Positions 11,744-25,222 of a stretch of DNA of 64,000 nucleotides are shown here, in pieces (positions within the stretch are counted from its first letter, which is position 1; each line of letters opens with the position of its first letter). The translations under genes and the position numbers were made by a program. The stretch lies in contig NC_088778.1 of assembly GCF_954871325.1 (NCBI RefSeq), forward strand, positions 6,791,743 through 6,855,742, given 5' to 3'. This DNA comes from Gordionus sp. m RMFG-2023 (taxonomy: Eukaryota > Nematomorpha > Gordioida > Chordodea > Parachordodidae). The notes under the pieces are model-generated. The model was not told the DNA's origin, did not search any database, and worked only from the letters and a program-made list of their open reading frames with translations.

Positions 11744-13013
11744 TAGTGATGTAATGAAAGCGTTCGTGAACGAAGTTCGTTTTTTTTGAAAAAAATGTTG
11801 AACGTCGTTCCTTTTATTTTTGACAATTTTAAAAACACCTTTTATTTTTATTTATTTGAAAAATTTAATATTAATCCGAATGTTTTAAGAAAAAAGTCTT
11901 ATATTTTATAATCAACTGTTTTTTAAATCAATTGTTTTTTAACGCACCATTATTATAGTTTATTAATTTGGATATTATTGTTTATATTTTAATTTGGTAG
12001 ATTAGCATAAGCATGGATATTATTATTTCATCATCATTATCTGACTCTGAAATTTTCAAAATCAGATGAATTAACATTACCATGGCCCAAATATGTAAAT
12101 ATTTTACTAACATCCTATATTGAAGGAACTAATAAATGTAAAATGTGCCCAAAAAGTATTATATCAGTTTCAAAATCTTCAAGTCTCAATTTAAAACGTC
12201 ACTTGATTGTTTAAGTAAAATCATTAAATTTGAAGAAAAAATGCATCTAGGTTATTTGACCCCAACAATAACAATAGTTATTTTAAAATTAAAAAAAATT
12301 TTAGGCCTAAATTATGGTCAAATATTGAAAGACGCATTATTAAATAAAAAGTATTAAACCTAACTATTAAAATTATATATATTTCATTTTTTTAAAGATT
12401 TGAACATATATATATGAAGATCAATATGTTCTTTCTGCAATTATACATCCAATATCCAAGCTATAATAGCTCTGAATAACTTCCACAGAACAAACCTATA
12501 AAAAATAAACTTATAGCGTTATTGAAAAATACATTGAAAACCTTAGAATTTCAAGAACTGCTAATTTCGAGATATCCTTTTTTTGACTAGTAAGTAAAGG
12601 ATGGAAGGAGGATAACTTATCTCAATTTTTTGAAGATAAGGACAAAACAATAAATGTTTTTAATAAATTCCCCACGTTAAAAGAGTTGTTTATTAAGTAT
12701 AGTACCGCAATCTCCTAATCTGCTCTTGTAGAGCGCGTTTTAGTGCAGCTAATGCCGTATTACTGCCAAGTGTTTCTGTCTATCAGATAAAAATTTTGAA
12801 AAACAAGTGTTATTAAAATTTAATAAGAAATTTTTTTTATAGATATAAATATCTTTTTATTGGCTATATTATATTGTATTTATAATTATATATTATCGAA
12901 ATAAAACTATATTATTTTTTAACATGGCTAATATAACGTGAACGCGTTCGATTTTTGTCAATGAACGATGAACGCGAAAGGGTTTGATTTTTTTAGAAAT
13001 GTTTACAGCACCA
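11744..13013 (+). mobile_element. hAT element with decayed transposase
   Basis: The ends are TAGTGATGTAATG (left) and the reverse complement of TGGTGCTGTAAAC (right). Flanks AATATATC (11736-11743) and AATTTATC (13014-13021) form an 8-bp target duplication with one mismatch. Inside are broken transposase pieces: a BED-finger fragment near 12137-12210 (KCAQ-type Cys pair, then SSSLNLKRHL) and the C-terminal dimerisation motif near 12690-12830 (IKYSTAIS, VERVFSAANAVLLP, then a KN-x-x-K tail). Subterminal GAACG/CGTTC words recur at both ends, as is typical of hAT. At 1.27 kb it is internally deleted and has multiple stops, so it is dead. Confidence 0.75.
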
Positions 13014-13084
13014 AATTTATCACATTTATTTACTATTCTTATTTTTCAAAACCATTTTATATTAAAAAATTTTATACATACCGA

Positions 13085-13177
13085 AAATTTTATTTTTTAA
13101 AATGAACATGAACCGGGCCAAAACTTTTGTTTTACAAATCCAAGCTGGATGCAATTGGTACCTCTGTAGGTCTTTGA
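13085..13177 (-). repeat. Fragment of GCCCG/AGGTCTGCA MITE family
   Basis: Read on the minus strand it starts CAAAGACCTACAGAGGTACC, closely matching the left ends of the elements at 44530 and 60901. An AACCGGGCC-like word follows. The other end was not found, so this looks like a solo end. Confidence 0.4.
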
Positions 13178-15427
13178 TATATATTTCACATTGAATAAAA
13201 GGCGTTTAATAAAAAATTTAAATTTTGCATTTTATGATTCATTGCTTTGCCCTTTAACCTAGTCAATGCTATATTTGATTAAAACTTAACCGAACCGCAA
13301 ATATGAGATCTGTCTGTTAGAGGTCATTTATCGGGTATGAATTCTTTCTAAATGTTTTAAAACTTTATTTTATGATGGTTATTTGAAAATTTTTCCATTT
13401 TTTTTATATCATCATGCTTATAAAAAAAATTTCTTATCAAAAGTGGCATCATCACTTAAATAGGAAAAATATGAGGAAAACAATTGTATAAATATTGTGC
13501 ATTAGATTCTATTTCTTTACTTCACTGTTTGCACCCGAGTTGATTAACGTATCAAGATTTTTGATGGAGCCATAACCTTCTGCACCTTCTGCGATATTAG
13601 CAGGCCTTATTTTTTATCTTTTATAGCACCGATATTAACATTTGATCTATTTTATAAACTAAAATTAGGATTCTAATAAAGAACGGCCAGTAGGAATGAG
13701 GAAAAAAAATTTTATTTTTATTTTTATAAATTGCCATAAGAACCGGGGATCATGAAATATAATGCAGTACCTCTATATTATATTATACTATATTAAAATA
13801 AGAAAATAAGAAAATTTTATCATCTTAATTCGCGTATATTTACCAAAATATTTTGAAATAAAATACAATATATTTATATTTAAGATGTACCCTTTTTGTC
13901 ATTTTTTTTTCTGGGGTAGTAAATATTTTATATATTTTTTTTACTATGATGAAAGTTTAAGTTTTACAATAAAACGTAAAAACAAATCCCTTTTTTTTTG
14001 ACAATAAAATTTTGATAAAATATTTATTTTTATTATTTTTATATTCAGTTAATTAATAATAAAAAAATTTAATTTTTCGATGAAAAGGGTGGGGGTATAA
14101 TTTAAAAAAATTTTTCCATTTTATTCCGTTATGAAAATACAGTAATCATATAACGAAGATAGTAGATACTCAAGTTTGGATGGTTAAGGCTATCGCTAAA
14201 TTATAATTGTAAAGTATAAAATTTCATGCTTCGATAAAAAAATACTTAAAGATAACATATAATTCAGTTTATCTTTTTTCCTTCAAATAAAATTCTAATA
14301 TTTTAATTTTTTTCTGTTACCTGTGTAGTAAATAAAAATATTTGAGAAATATTCATGTTTTGGATAAAACCCCCCAAAAAATTTGAATAATTTTATATAG
14401 ATTGCTGGGAACTTATCGTCCTGACTGACCACTTTTGCTATGTTTTAAATATCAATAAATTTAATTTGAAAACTTAAAACTTTATAAAAAAAAAATAAAA
14501 TATGAAATAAACCTTTTTTATATTAGATAAATTAAAATATGGCTAAAACATATTTGTAAAATTTTCAAAACTTTATCATTAGGTTTTCTTAAAGTTTTAA
14601 AACTTTTGAAAGTTTGAAAAACTTTAGGATAAGATATTTTAAACGCACAATATAAATATAGAAATAGATAGAAATAGAAATAGAAATAGGAAAGGAAAAG
14701 AAAAGAAATAAATAGAAGAAATTTTTACTTAATATAATATGCACTTTCGATGGGATGGCCCTTTTATTTTGACACAAAAAAATAACTATAATATAACAAA
14801 AAAAACAAAATATTTTTATATAAAAAAAAGACGTTATTTTATTTAAAATAAAATATAAATAATATAAATAAATTAACTTATTTTTTGGGTTTTTTTTTGT
14901 TAAACAATTTACACAAAAAATTATATAAATTATTCATAAACTTGCTTTTATTTTAAAAATAATAACATTTAATTAATTTTATTGGGAAGAAGATCCAATT
15001 GGAAAAGATAGCATGCGCGGCTATTCCATAATTATTATGACTATTTTCTTTTATAAAAAAAAATATATATATCTAAATATTTAAAAAAAATTTTATGTTT
15101 TTGAAAAGGTGTAAAAAAGAAAAGAAAAGAAAAGTGTTCTAAAAATAGCAATTAAAAATAATTGTGGGGAAGTTTAGAAGAAAAATTTAAAAATCTGCGA
15201 CACTTAGGACCATTATATTTACGTAAGTTTTTATAATTTATAATTTATAAAGTATAAATTTAAATATAGTATTTATAAATAAACGATTTTATGCAGAGTT
15301 TGAAAAAGAAAAATCTACAAATTTTTTTATTTTATCCAATCTTTATACAAATTTTTTTTTTTTTAAATAATTTTTAAAGATTTTTTTGTTCAAACTCTGA
15401 TTTTTTATATTGTTTATCAGATCAAAG
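13178..15427. other. AT-rich stretch, no gene recognised
   Basis: Low-complexity sequence including a short GAAATA/GAAAG microsatellite at about 14661-14712. No exon, RNA gene or terminal repeat could be supported. Confidence 0.55.
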
Positions 15428-15623
15428 TAGTGTTGTTAAAAAGCCCGATTAGTCGATTTTTAAAAAGAGCCAGATTAAGTTTAAAACCAAAATGATATTG
15501 TGCACGCCTGGTGATTTTGCTTAGAGGATGGCAGCCAAAGGCTTACACAATGCCATTTTTGGCTAAAATCTTAATAGGGCCTTTTTAGAAAATCGACCTA
15601 AATAGGGCTTTTTAACAACAATA
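15428..15623. mobile_element. MITE with GTGTTGTTAAAAAGCCC ends
   Basis: Left end TAGTGTTGTTAAAAAGCCCG; right end is the reverse complement of TATTGTTGTTAAAAAGCCCT. The inner arms TCGATTTT and CGATTTTCTA are also inverted. Ends of this type (TGTTGTTAA) are shared with the hAT elements at 26443 and 30749, but no convincing 8-bp duplication is visible. A related end lies at about 59700-59730. Confidence 0.6.
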
Positions 15624-15839
15624 CTGTAGAGGTACTATTTGCATGGTCCTGTTCGGCAGAGATTTTTTTTTTAAAATACAATATATTTATTTCTAATTTT
15701 TATAGATATTATTATTTTTAACTTTTATAGGATAATAATGGCGAATTAAAAATATTTGGTTTCTCGTATATTTAAAAAATTAAGATACGGTCCGGCCCCT
15801 ATACCCAGGTCGGGCTTAGGGCTGGGTTTGAGGTCTCTG
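15624..15839. mobile_element. MITE of the AGGTCTGCA/GCCCG family
   Basis: The left part TAGAGGTACTATTTGCATGG and right part GGGCTGGGTTTGAGGTCTCT correspond to the ends of the 44530 and 60901 elements. It lies directly against the preceding MITE, so the outermost bases of its left end are missing or were overwritten. Confidence 0.5.
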
Positions 15840-16547
15840 ATGTTTATGTTTGTATTTAGAAAGAATCAACTTTAGACATCGAAGTTTAGAATATGGAAAA
15901 ATACAGCCTCTGGTTCTAACCATTTTTCAAGATGGGGTTACGGTCCTGATTATTAGATTTTAAACAGTTACTCAGAGTTTCAGATTCAGATTTACGAACT
16001 CTGTCAATGGCCAATGAAAATAAGTATAGCTACACATGAAATAGTCCCACTTTTCTTAGAACCGGTTTCCAAAAATTCATAATGGAGCTCTGGTTTCAGT
16101 TCATAAAAATCTTAAAGAGCGGGGCTGTAATTCCGAATTTCCAGATTCATCCCAATTTATAGAATTCTATATTTTGGTTCTCTTATTATTTTTATAATAA
16201 CTTACTTGTAAACATTTCTCAATAGACCCCCCCCCCCCAAATATAATAATTTGTGTAAATTATTTACTCCTCCCCTAATAAAAGAAGAAGAAAAATAAAA
16301 GGGTGGTATCACATCTTACGCGAATGTTCAAGACTATTATATATTCCGGCTATTTAAATTTATAAAATTTTTATAGGAGTTTCTGTACATCTCTGACTCT
16401 TACGCCATATAATGTGTCATAGTGATCCCCTCCTAAGCTATGTTAATTCCACCTACCCACTTCCTACCCCCCCTCCTTACTAAATCAAAATTAGCGGAAA
16501 AAGGAAGCAACTCCAAGTCAAACCTCTCGCGTCAAATCCCTGATGTT

Positions 16548-16735
16548 GTTAGACGGCTCGATTTAGCGAATTTTAAGTTAAGATTTTAGCCAAAATAATA
16601 TTATACTTAAGTTTCGAGATTTCGCTAATAGATGTCCAAATCTTTCTACCATCTATGAGTTATATCTAGGTTTGCCAGAATATTTATTTTGGCTTAAATC
16701 TTGGTTTAGCTATTTTTTAAAACCATTTAACCATA
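16548..16735. repeat. Dispersed repeat with AATAGATGTCCAA core
   Basis: Contains GAGATTTCGCTAATAGATGT followed by CCAAATCTTTCTACCA. A near copy is found at about 59614-59660 (GAGATTTGGCAAATAGATGT). Related GCCCGATT/GGCGAAAT words occur at 22305-22440 and 62330-62395. Probably fragments of one non-coding mobile family. Confidence 0.4.
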
Positions 16736-19700
16736 CTACATATCCCCCCCCCCTCCACTCCCACTGGTAAAATCCTTGAGTAAATTAAAACATTTCGTAC
16801 AAACATTTTCATCATGAACATCCACATCAGGCCTTGGGTCCTAATTGCGAACTTCTTTTTATTTTAACCAAATATTAAATAATTGTAGAGTAGAAGTCTG
16901 CGACAGGGGGGAGGGGTTATGAAATAAAAATTTTAACATGCGGGCGGTTTAAATATTTTTAAAACAATAAGAGGGGGTTAGGTGAATATAAAATATTTTT
17001 TGGACGAAATGAGCCGAATGGACATATATTTAATATTTTTAAAATAAATATTTCATTTCATAATATTATTTTATTTAAATAAATATACATTTTATAATTA
17101 AATAAATAAAAATACCAAAATAACAATCAAAAGTTTAAAAAAAATTTAATAAATGACAGAGTCAAGTTTTTATTCTAAAAAAATAGTAACAATTAGGCTT
17201 ATAAGCTTAGAGGTTTAAGTTTTTTTAAGCAAAGATACTTGGCTAAATTATATTGAAGCTGGTCAAAGTTTAGTACATTTAACAACAATAATAGTAGTAT
17301 ATTTGAACTAAAACCACTATATCCACCCAATATGTAGTACAGTAATAATAAGGTTTATCCAAGTCTACTAGTTGTAGTCTAGTAAAATGATAATGGCCTA
17401 TTTGATTTCTTATGTTTTTCCCTTTCCTTCCTAAATAACTTTTCTTTGCATTCGTACTTTCTTAAAATCCATAATTTTACTATTCAATTCTAATCCATGT
17501 TAAATTTTTTTTTTTAAATTTCTTTTGTTTTATTGTAATTCCACTCTTTTTATTTCCTTCTTTTTTTCTTCTTTTTTCTTCTTTTTTTCTTCTTTTTTTT
17601 TCATTTCTTCAAAATGTAATTTCTGGTTGATAATTATATATAGTATTATTTTTTTTCTAAATTAATTTATTTTGGACAATTCATCATTTTAAAAAAAAAA
17701 AAAAATTACCCCCTAAAAGAAAATTATTTTAAATTTATTAAAAAAAATTTTAATTAAATTTTACTAAATTAATTAGTATATAAGAAGGGGAATCGTATTA
17801 AATCGATAATAAAAAAATTTTTAAAGAAAAGATAGGGGGGTTATGTCATTTCAAAAATGACTTAAGAATTTTCAAAATTCTTAAAAATTTAAAATTTTCT
17901 CAAATTTTTAAACAAAAGGCTTTTTTTTTGAAATTGTGCCTTAAAAAAATATTTTTTTTAAAAAATTAATAATAGTTGTTAAACACACAAAGTTTAAGGG
18001 TTATATTTATATAATCATATTTTATAAATTTGTGTTAAGAAATAAAATAATTTAGTTATAAATTAAAAATACAAAATGTATATTATAATAATGAAGATCA
18101 GACAACAACCTTTAATAAACACTGAATTTCAATAAAATAATTATGGCATTTCCAATTAAATTATTAGCGAATCCAATATTCAATTTTTTTCTATAAATTA
18201 TAATCCTGTTGGGGGATTCGAAATATATTTAGATCATTTTGTTGAATTTGGCCCACATGGACCATATAGAGATCGAATTTAAGGACCATACAACCCCGGA
18301 GCGAAATTTTTGATAGACAAAATCTCCGTAACCCAACTCAAGGAATCTTTGAATAAAAACTATAAATAAAAGTTAGAATTTTCCAAGATGGCGTTTCTAT
18401 CATTTATTTCTTTCGTAAGTTTGTTTAACACTTTCCCCCAACTCTTCTCTATCTTTCTCATGGGGTTTGTGGAAGCCAAATTAATTCATTATCAATTTAT
18501 GTCATTCCTTCAAAAAAATGGGGCTAAAGGGAGGGGAGGGGGGGATGCCAGCTGACTTTGACAATAATTATGCAATTAGATATGAGATTTAAGTGTTAAC
18601 CTTTTGGCGGTTCTTAGAGAACCTGCAAAAGACCAATTTTAAATAAAAAATAAAATATTTCCAAGCTCGATCAATCCGAAAATAAGAAGTAATTTCACGA
18701 TTTTTCCACCCGACCCGACCTAACCCTTAGGTCATCGGGTTGGTGGGGGTTTTGAAGACCTTCTGACTTCTTACTATATTGACTACATTAAAATTAAATT
18801 TCTGTTCTTCATGAATGATGATTTTATGTATCTGTTTTTTTATAAATTACTATTAATAATGTAAATGTAATATAATTTATTTTTAAAATATGCAAATTAT
18901 CTTCTATAATATCATTCAATTTTTTTTTAATATATTTAAATTTAAAAAAAAAATAACAAAAAAAACAATATAAATTGTCATATTTTCGTTGTGACAATTT
19001 TATCTTATTTTTTTTAAAGGGGGCTTTACACCCAAGCTCAAACAATTATATCATTTTTTTTATTTAAAAAATTCATTTTTCTGAAAACCAAAAATTTGCA
19101 ATATAATTTTTTTTAAAATATATATTTTCTTAAATATTTTATATATTTTAATATTAAATTTTAAATTTTTTTTATAAAATGAATTAAAATCATTCAAAAA
19201 ATGTTAAAAAATTTCCTAAAATCTTATAATTATATATATATATTCAGTTAGTTAAAAAGTTTTCCATATTTTTTTTAGGGATAATATGACGGATCAAGGA
19301 AAAAATAATAATAAAAATTAATCATTATTGGCGATTTATTTTTAAAGTTTAAGTTTGTAAGGCCAGTATGGATAATTCAAATTTTTCAAAAAAAGGCGAA
19401 AATATAAAAATGTAGAATAAATTAATTGTCCGTACTGACTGTATAAATTTAAACATCCCTAAATCTTCAACGAGAAAAATTAACAAAAAATTTGGGAATT
19501 TCGAAGGTATATGAACACACTTTTATTTTATTTATATAAGTAATCTTAAATTTGTATTTGTTACTTTTTGACGAATCTACACTCATTGACAATATATTGG
19601 CGAAAAAAGTTTCTGACGGAAGAATTAGGTATTATATTTATTTTTTAGATGATATATTTAATATTATTCATTTCATTTGTACATTTTTTTAAGGGTGATT

Positions 19701-22304
19701 TTGGTTATTTATGTCCATTTAAAGATAGTCTTGGGAATGTTTCGTTGCATGTGAAGAGTAATGAGAGGCCATGGGCAAGAAATGATATTAATAATGCATG
19801 ATTATACAGCTATACAACTTGAAACCAAACTGTTCAAACAATCCATATACAAACAACAGCTCAATAATAACGATTTATCATGGCAAGGAACAATTATTGA
19901 ACTGACAATACTTAAGTGATATATAAAAATATTTTGCCTCTCGAAGATAAAAAGGAGAGAACGGTGATGGTATGCAACCGGGGATAGTATGCGACCGGGG
20001 GTGGTATGAGACTAGGTTTGATTGGCCATGATGACCTGCATTTTATTCATAAAACGCATAACTTTACTGCCTGATATTCTTTAATTAATATGACATTTGG
20101 GATCATGTACATGCCGCATAAAAATAATTTATCTTTCAAATTGTCATGTCATATTTTTTTTCGCATTAGTAGAACATCTCTTCAAATATTCAAAAATTAA
20201 GTTACAGCCTAGACGGGTTATCTAAACTTGGGATGCAATTTAAAACTCGTCGAAAACTAAAATAGCTTCCATAAATGTCTCATATGACTGGTGGTGTGGC
20301 CAAAAATTACTCCTGAGGTGTTCCCTGTAGAGAAGAAGTGTCATTTCCAGTGGGCTCATAGATTCTGACCCCCCCCCCCCCCTATAATACATTAGTTATA
20401 TTTTGTCTTTTTATTTTATTTAAAAAAATTTGGGTTCTCTAACTAAGCTATTCGGGATTTCAACAATTTTTTTTCTCTCCAAAATTCTTAACCTAATATC
20501 TGTTATTTCTATACATATTATATTAAATTATATATATATAATATATATAAAATATGCTGATAGTATGCATATTCACTAACTGCAAATGGTGTGAGCAAAG
20601 ATATCCCTGCTAATATAAATTTAGAATTTCTCAAAGGACCTAATTACGTTAACACATCTTAAAGAGGAAATTTTAGGGTCACAAACGCATTACGTGAAGT
20701 CTCTTACTTTCCCCCATATGGGTCTGGATGGTAGATTAGATAATTTTATTAAAGTAATAAATTGGTGTTGTAAAGAACGAAAAAGGGAATGAATTTAAAT
20801 ATTTAAATATTTAAGCATTTCATTTTTTTTTAAAAAAAAATATATATTTTATCATGTACTCCAAATAAATAAATTTCGCAAATATTTACAAAAAAATAAA
20901 TCAAAAAATAAAACTTTAAAATATTTTTTTTAATATCTTTTTTTTGTGTAGAGGGAGTGGGGGGGGAAGGGGTGGCAGGTAAAAAATAATAATAACAGGT
21001 ATGACTCCTGAAGGGCAAAATCAACTTTTCTAAAATAAAAATAATATTTTAAATGTACCTTATTTTTCTTGTCATATTTTATTATTTTATTTATTAAAAA
21101 CAATATTTTATATAATATACTTAAAAAATATATATATGATAAAGTATAAAAAAATTTCTCAAGACAAAAATCAAATGAAAAAAATAAATGAATAATTGTA
21201 AAATCACTGAGAGATTTTAAGGGACCCGAAAATCAACGCTAAAACGAGGGATAACTTTTTATAAAACGCGAGTATTATAACGGATTTAATTATAAATATA
21301 TTATATATATATATATATTTCAAGAAAATAAAATAAAAAAATATAAGGAAAATAAAAATAATAATTACTTTTTTGAAGCAAAAAAAACAAATTATTTTTA
21401 AAGTAGATAATAATCTAATTTACATAAAATTTATATATATATATTTTTTTTTAGGAGGGAGCGAAATGATATATAAAAAATTTATATAATTTTGACAAAA
21501 AAAAAGGTATACACACAAGGTAAAAAAATTTTTTATTTTAGATAATAACGTTTAAAAAACTTGGGAATTTCTTTTGATTATTATATATATATTTTTTTAA
21601 AAAAACCACAAGAAATTTTATTTACACCTGCTTATCCAATTTTTATATTATTTATTGTCATTTAAAAAAAAAAATTATTATTACTTAAAATAAAATCAAA
21701 TTCAAAAAAAGTTTTTATTTTCAATTATATATTATAATTATCTTCTTTTTCGAAATTTATTTTTGCCTTTATTATTACCTTTGTATATCTTCTAAAAATA
21801 AAGTCTTAGATTTTTTATTCAGGGCTAATAACCTTTAATTATATTATCTATTTTTTTTTTTTTAAATTTTCTTTAAAATTTCATGTTTGTGTATTGTATA
21901 ATATTGCATAATTATATATAAAACACTTTTTTTTTAAAAAAGAAAAAATGGAAAGATTGAGTGTCACCCATCTCATAGTTACACCTATCTTACCTGAGAT
22001 TGTCCAAAATTTACATCAAATTTTAGGTTTTCTTTTCTTTTGTGACAAAATATTTCATCTTTTTTATATTTTTTTAAATAATTAATTTTTAAATTTTATA
22101 AAAAAAATAAAAAATAAAATAATACTATTTAAAAAAAAATTAAATTTTTATTATCAAGTTCAATCATTCGCAAAATATTTACATTAATAAATATTACAAA
22201 AAAATCATAGATAAAAATTAAAGAGAGGGAAGAAAAATTGTGAATAAAAAAAAAATTTAGAAGTAAAAGAAAAGAATCTTGGTGGAGGTCAGTGTTGAAC
22301 TAAC
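16736..22304. other. AT-rich desert with scattered simple repeats
   Basis: Mostly homopolymeric and TA-rich sequence. Landmarks: a poly-C run at about 16743, a CTTCTTTTTT-rich tract at about 17540-17610, a G-rich run at about 18530-18545, and a poly-C run at about 20370-20382. A less AT-rich patch at 19690-20350 contains the small GGTATGCRACCGGGG tandem (own entry) but no frame I can support as a gene. Confidence 0.5.
19966..20020 (+). repeat. Minisatellite, three imperfect 17-18-bp units
   Basis: Units GGTATGCAACCGGGGATA, GTATGCGACCGGGGGTG and GTATGAGACTAGGTTTG follow one another. The motif is unusually GC-rich for the surroundings. Confidence 0.6.
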
Positions 22305-22440
22305 CCCAATATTTTAGTTAAAAAATATTAAAGGTTTGGAGAGCTATTAGCGAAAATATTGGGGCTTGGGTAATATCAATTACGCTAAAATCCTAATTTT
22401 TAATAGGCGAAATCGAGCCCGTTTAACATTACCAGTTGGG
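22305..22440. repeat. Possible MITE (GTGTTGAACTAACC / GGCGAAATCGAGCCCG)
   Basis: Starts CAGTGTTGAACTAACCCC and ends GCGAAATCGAGCCCGTTTAA then CATTAC. Inner words TTAGCGAAAATATTGGGGC and CGCTAAAATCC are partly inverted. It resembles the GCCCGATT family by end sequence; the boundaries are approximate. Confidence 0.35.
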
Positions 22441-22674
22441 TGTAAAAAATTAACAATATAACTTAAAATTATTATTATTATAAGTTTATCTAATTAATTA
22501 TAATAGATTAGTTGTCGTATGTGCATCGTAAAAATGTTTAAATAGCAAATTTTTATTATTATGGTTTAGATTTAGAAAAAAGAAAAAAACAATGATTTTA
22601 AAGTTATAAAAGACGCTATTTAAAACGATGATAATAAAAATTTTAAAGGGTAAGAAAAAATATTGGCAAATTTT

Positions 22675-22800
22675 AGGTTAGTAGATTCCTAGTGGGATCT
22701 CCGATACGATTAATGAATCTCATAATCAGATTTTAAAGATCGATCAGCTGTTAAAAACATGTCGGATCGAACCCGACTATGCTTCCATAAGCATATATGT
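22675..22800. repeat. Copy of CAGCTGTTAAA inverted-repeat family
   Basis: Right arm CGATCAGCTGTTAAAAACAT followed by GTCGGATCGAACCCGACTAT matches the right arms at 55738 and 63900. The left arm GATTCCTAGTGGGATCTCCG matches the left arm at 55580. Together they form a short fold-back element. Confidence 0.5.
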
Positions 22801-24689
22801 TCGTTGTGTTTTAACAAATTCTGAAGTATTTTAGCAAATCTTTAAAACCTAAAAAAAAAAAAGCTCGCCAGAGATGATTTAAATTTTTTTTAAAAAAGAT
22901 TAGGTCTATGAAAAAGTCCTAAATTTTTTTTTATATTCCTACGGCATAATAATAATAAGCTTTCAAAAAAAATGTTTGGATAATATGTTTTTTTCCGGCT
23001 CTCCAAAATTTATCATCCATCAATCACTTCGCATTATGTTTAAAAATAAATTCTAAGAAGAAAAAAAAAATGTCCCCCAAGTTTATTTTATTTTTTTTAA
23101 AAAAACAATAAAAACTGTTATGATTTATTGTAACCGCTATTGGACAAATATTTCTTCTTTTTTTTTCACTTTCTTCGCGAAATTTTTCGTTTTTATTATT
23201 TTTAAGAACCAAAAAAACACTTTTAAATTTTTAAAAATAAAATGTATTTATATAATATTTTATAAATTATGCAAAGGTAGAAGAATTAAAGATTACATTT
23301 CTAATGTTTGTTATAAAAATATGATATTTTTTTTTGTTTTTCAGAGCCAATAATTTATGGAAAAAAAAATAAGAATAATATATTAAACTAAAAAAAAATA
23401 AAATGTCAAAAAAATTTACCCTCGAGGGTTGGGTTGGCTAAAATATTACTTTTTTATACTAAAAAAAAATTATTAATGATTTTTTTAAGTTTGTGGGAAA
23501 TTTTTTTTTTATTTTACCTTTTCTTTGTGACATAAAAATATGGAAATTATATTTGGTTGATGACAGACATGAAAAATTGTTTTTTTTTGGCGTAAATTTT
23601 ATTTTTTAATAAGAAGAAATTTTAAAAAGAAAGGAAGTAGATCGTTCCTTTAGGAATATAAGAATATAATAGAACTTTTGAGAAGATAGATAGAAGACAA
23701 CGGAGGTAAAGGTATTTTTTTGATCATTTTTTAAAATTAATTGGCATCTTAAGACATGGTGAATCTTGGGAATGATTTGTTGTAGTTTTTTTTTAAAAAA
23801 AAATTTAAAAACATGTTCTTTATATAAATAAATATCCAAAAAAAAAATTATAGTAATAATTACCGAGCTAATCTACCAATTATGAAATTTTATATAGTAA
23901 TATTTAGAACAATTTGAAACCTAGAGGGTTCTAACTGAATATTTTTTTAAAAAGAGGTTCAGTTTCCGGTTTCTAAAATTCTGAAAAATAAGTTCTAACT
24001 CCCTTTACAGACTTTGATTCCAGAGGTTTTAGATTCTTGTTGCGGTTCAAAATTTTGATTAGACTCTATTTTTATAATTTTAGAAAAATGAAGAATAAAA
24101 AAAAAAAATTAGGTGATAATTAGTGAAATTGTCAAAGAAAAAAAAGTCATATAACCTAGTATATTATTGATACGAAAATAAATTAAGTTTTGGGAGTAGA
24201 GCTAGAAATTTGAACCCTTTATTAACCTGATTCATTAGGCCTTTTCTAATATTTACTTTATATTACACATTATTATTATGAAAGATTATAAAGATAGACA
24301 AATAAGAATAAAACTAAAGGTATTTTATATAATCTTTTTATATTTTTTTATTCATAAATTTTTATTTTTGGGAGGGTTTTATGAACCAATATTGACGACG
24401 TCTAGGTATTATATAATATATATATTATTATTTTAAAAAAAAATTTGAAATGAAAATAGAAAATAAATTATGATAATATATTTAAAAAAAGTATAAATAT
24501 GACAAAAAAATAATAATTATTTTTTAAAAAATAAAATAAAATATTAAGGCTCTAAGGTTGAAATAATTAGGAAAAAGCTTGGTTTTTTATAATTAATAAA
24601 AAAAAAAATACAAATATAAAATTTTGAGAATTTTCATTTAAAATTTATTGAGGTTCATGTTAAAAATAAAACATAAAAAGGGAGACAAC
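22801..24689. other. AT-rich stretch, no gene recognised
   Basis: Long A- and T-runs; the open frames at 23024-23353 and 23606-23839 are Lys/Phe/Ile-rich translations of low-complexity DNA and overlap on opposite strands. Nothing else was recognised. Confidence 0.55.
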
Positions 24690-25010
24690 AAATGTCATTA
24701 ACGGAGTTGTGTGCAGAATTTAGAACTACACCCAGAGAATAGAGATCTCGAATTAAGATAAATCGATGAGGCGATTTTATCGCGATTGGTAACCATGGTT
24801 GTATTTCCAAGTAGTGGAGACTACGGAGAATCTCCATCTTCAAAATCTTCTACATTATCTATTGTTGATATGGGTAAGACTGCGCTTGCCTTAGGTGTCG
24901 TTCTATATAAGAGAAGATGGCGTGACGCGGACTTCCCGTGCATGTTTGAACTGTGCTTATTGGTAATCTAGTCTGGTTGCTACAAATCTTTCTGAGTGCC
25001 TGGAACCCTC
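24690..25010. other. GC-richer island of unknown nature
   Basis: About 300 bp with clearly more G and C than both flanks, open on the plus strand at 24786-24971 and on the minus strand at 24655-24843. It includes a TATATAAGAG word at about 24904. Neither translation resembles a domain I know, and no splice-flanked exon is convincing. It could be a lone exon, a remnant of an inserted element or a non-coding RNA. Confidence 0.3.
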
Positions 25011-25106
25011 TTTTAAACATTAAAATAGAATAGAACCCATTTTAATATTTTGAGGAACGAGTTATAGAAACCTTGATAAATTCAAAATCGGAAACAAATC
25101 CTACTT

Positions 25107-25222
<116 letters not shown>

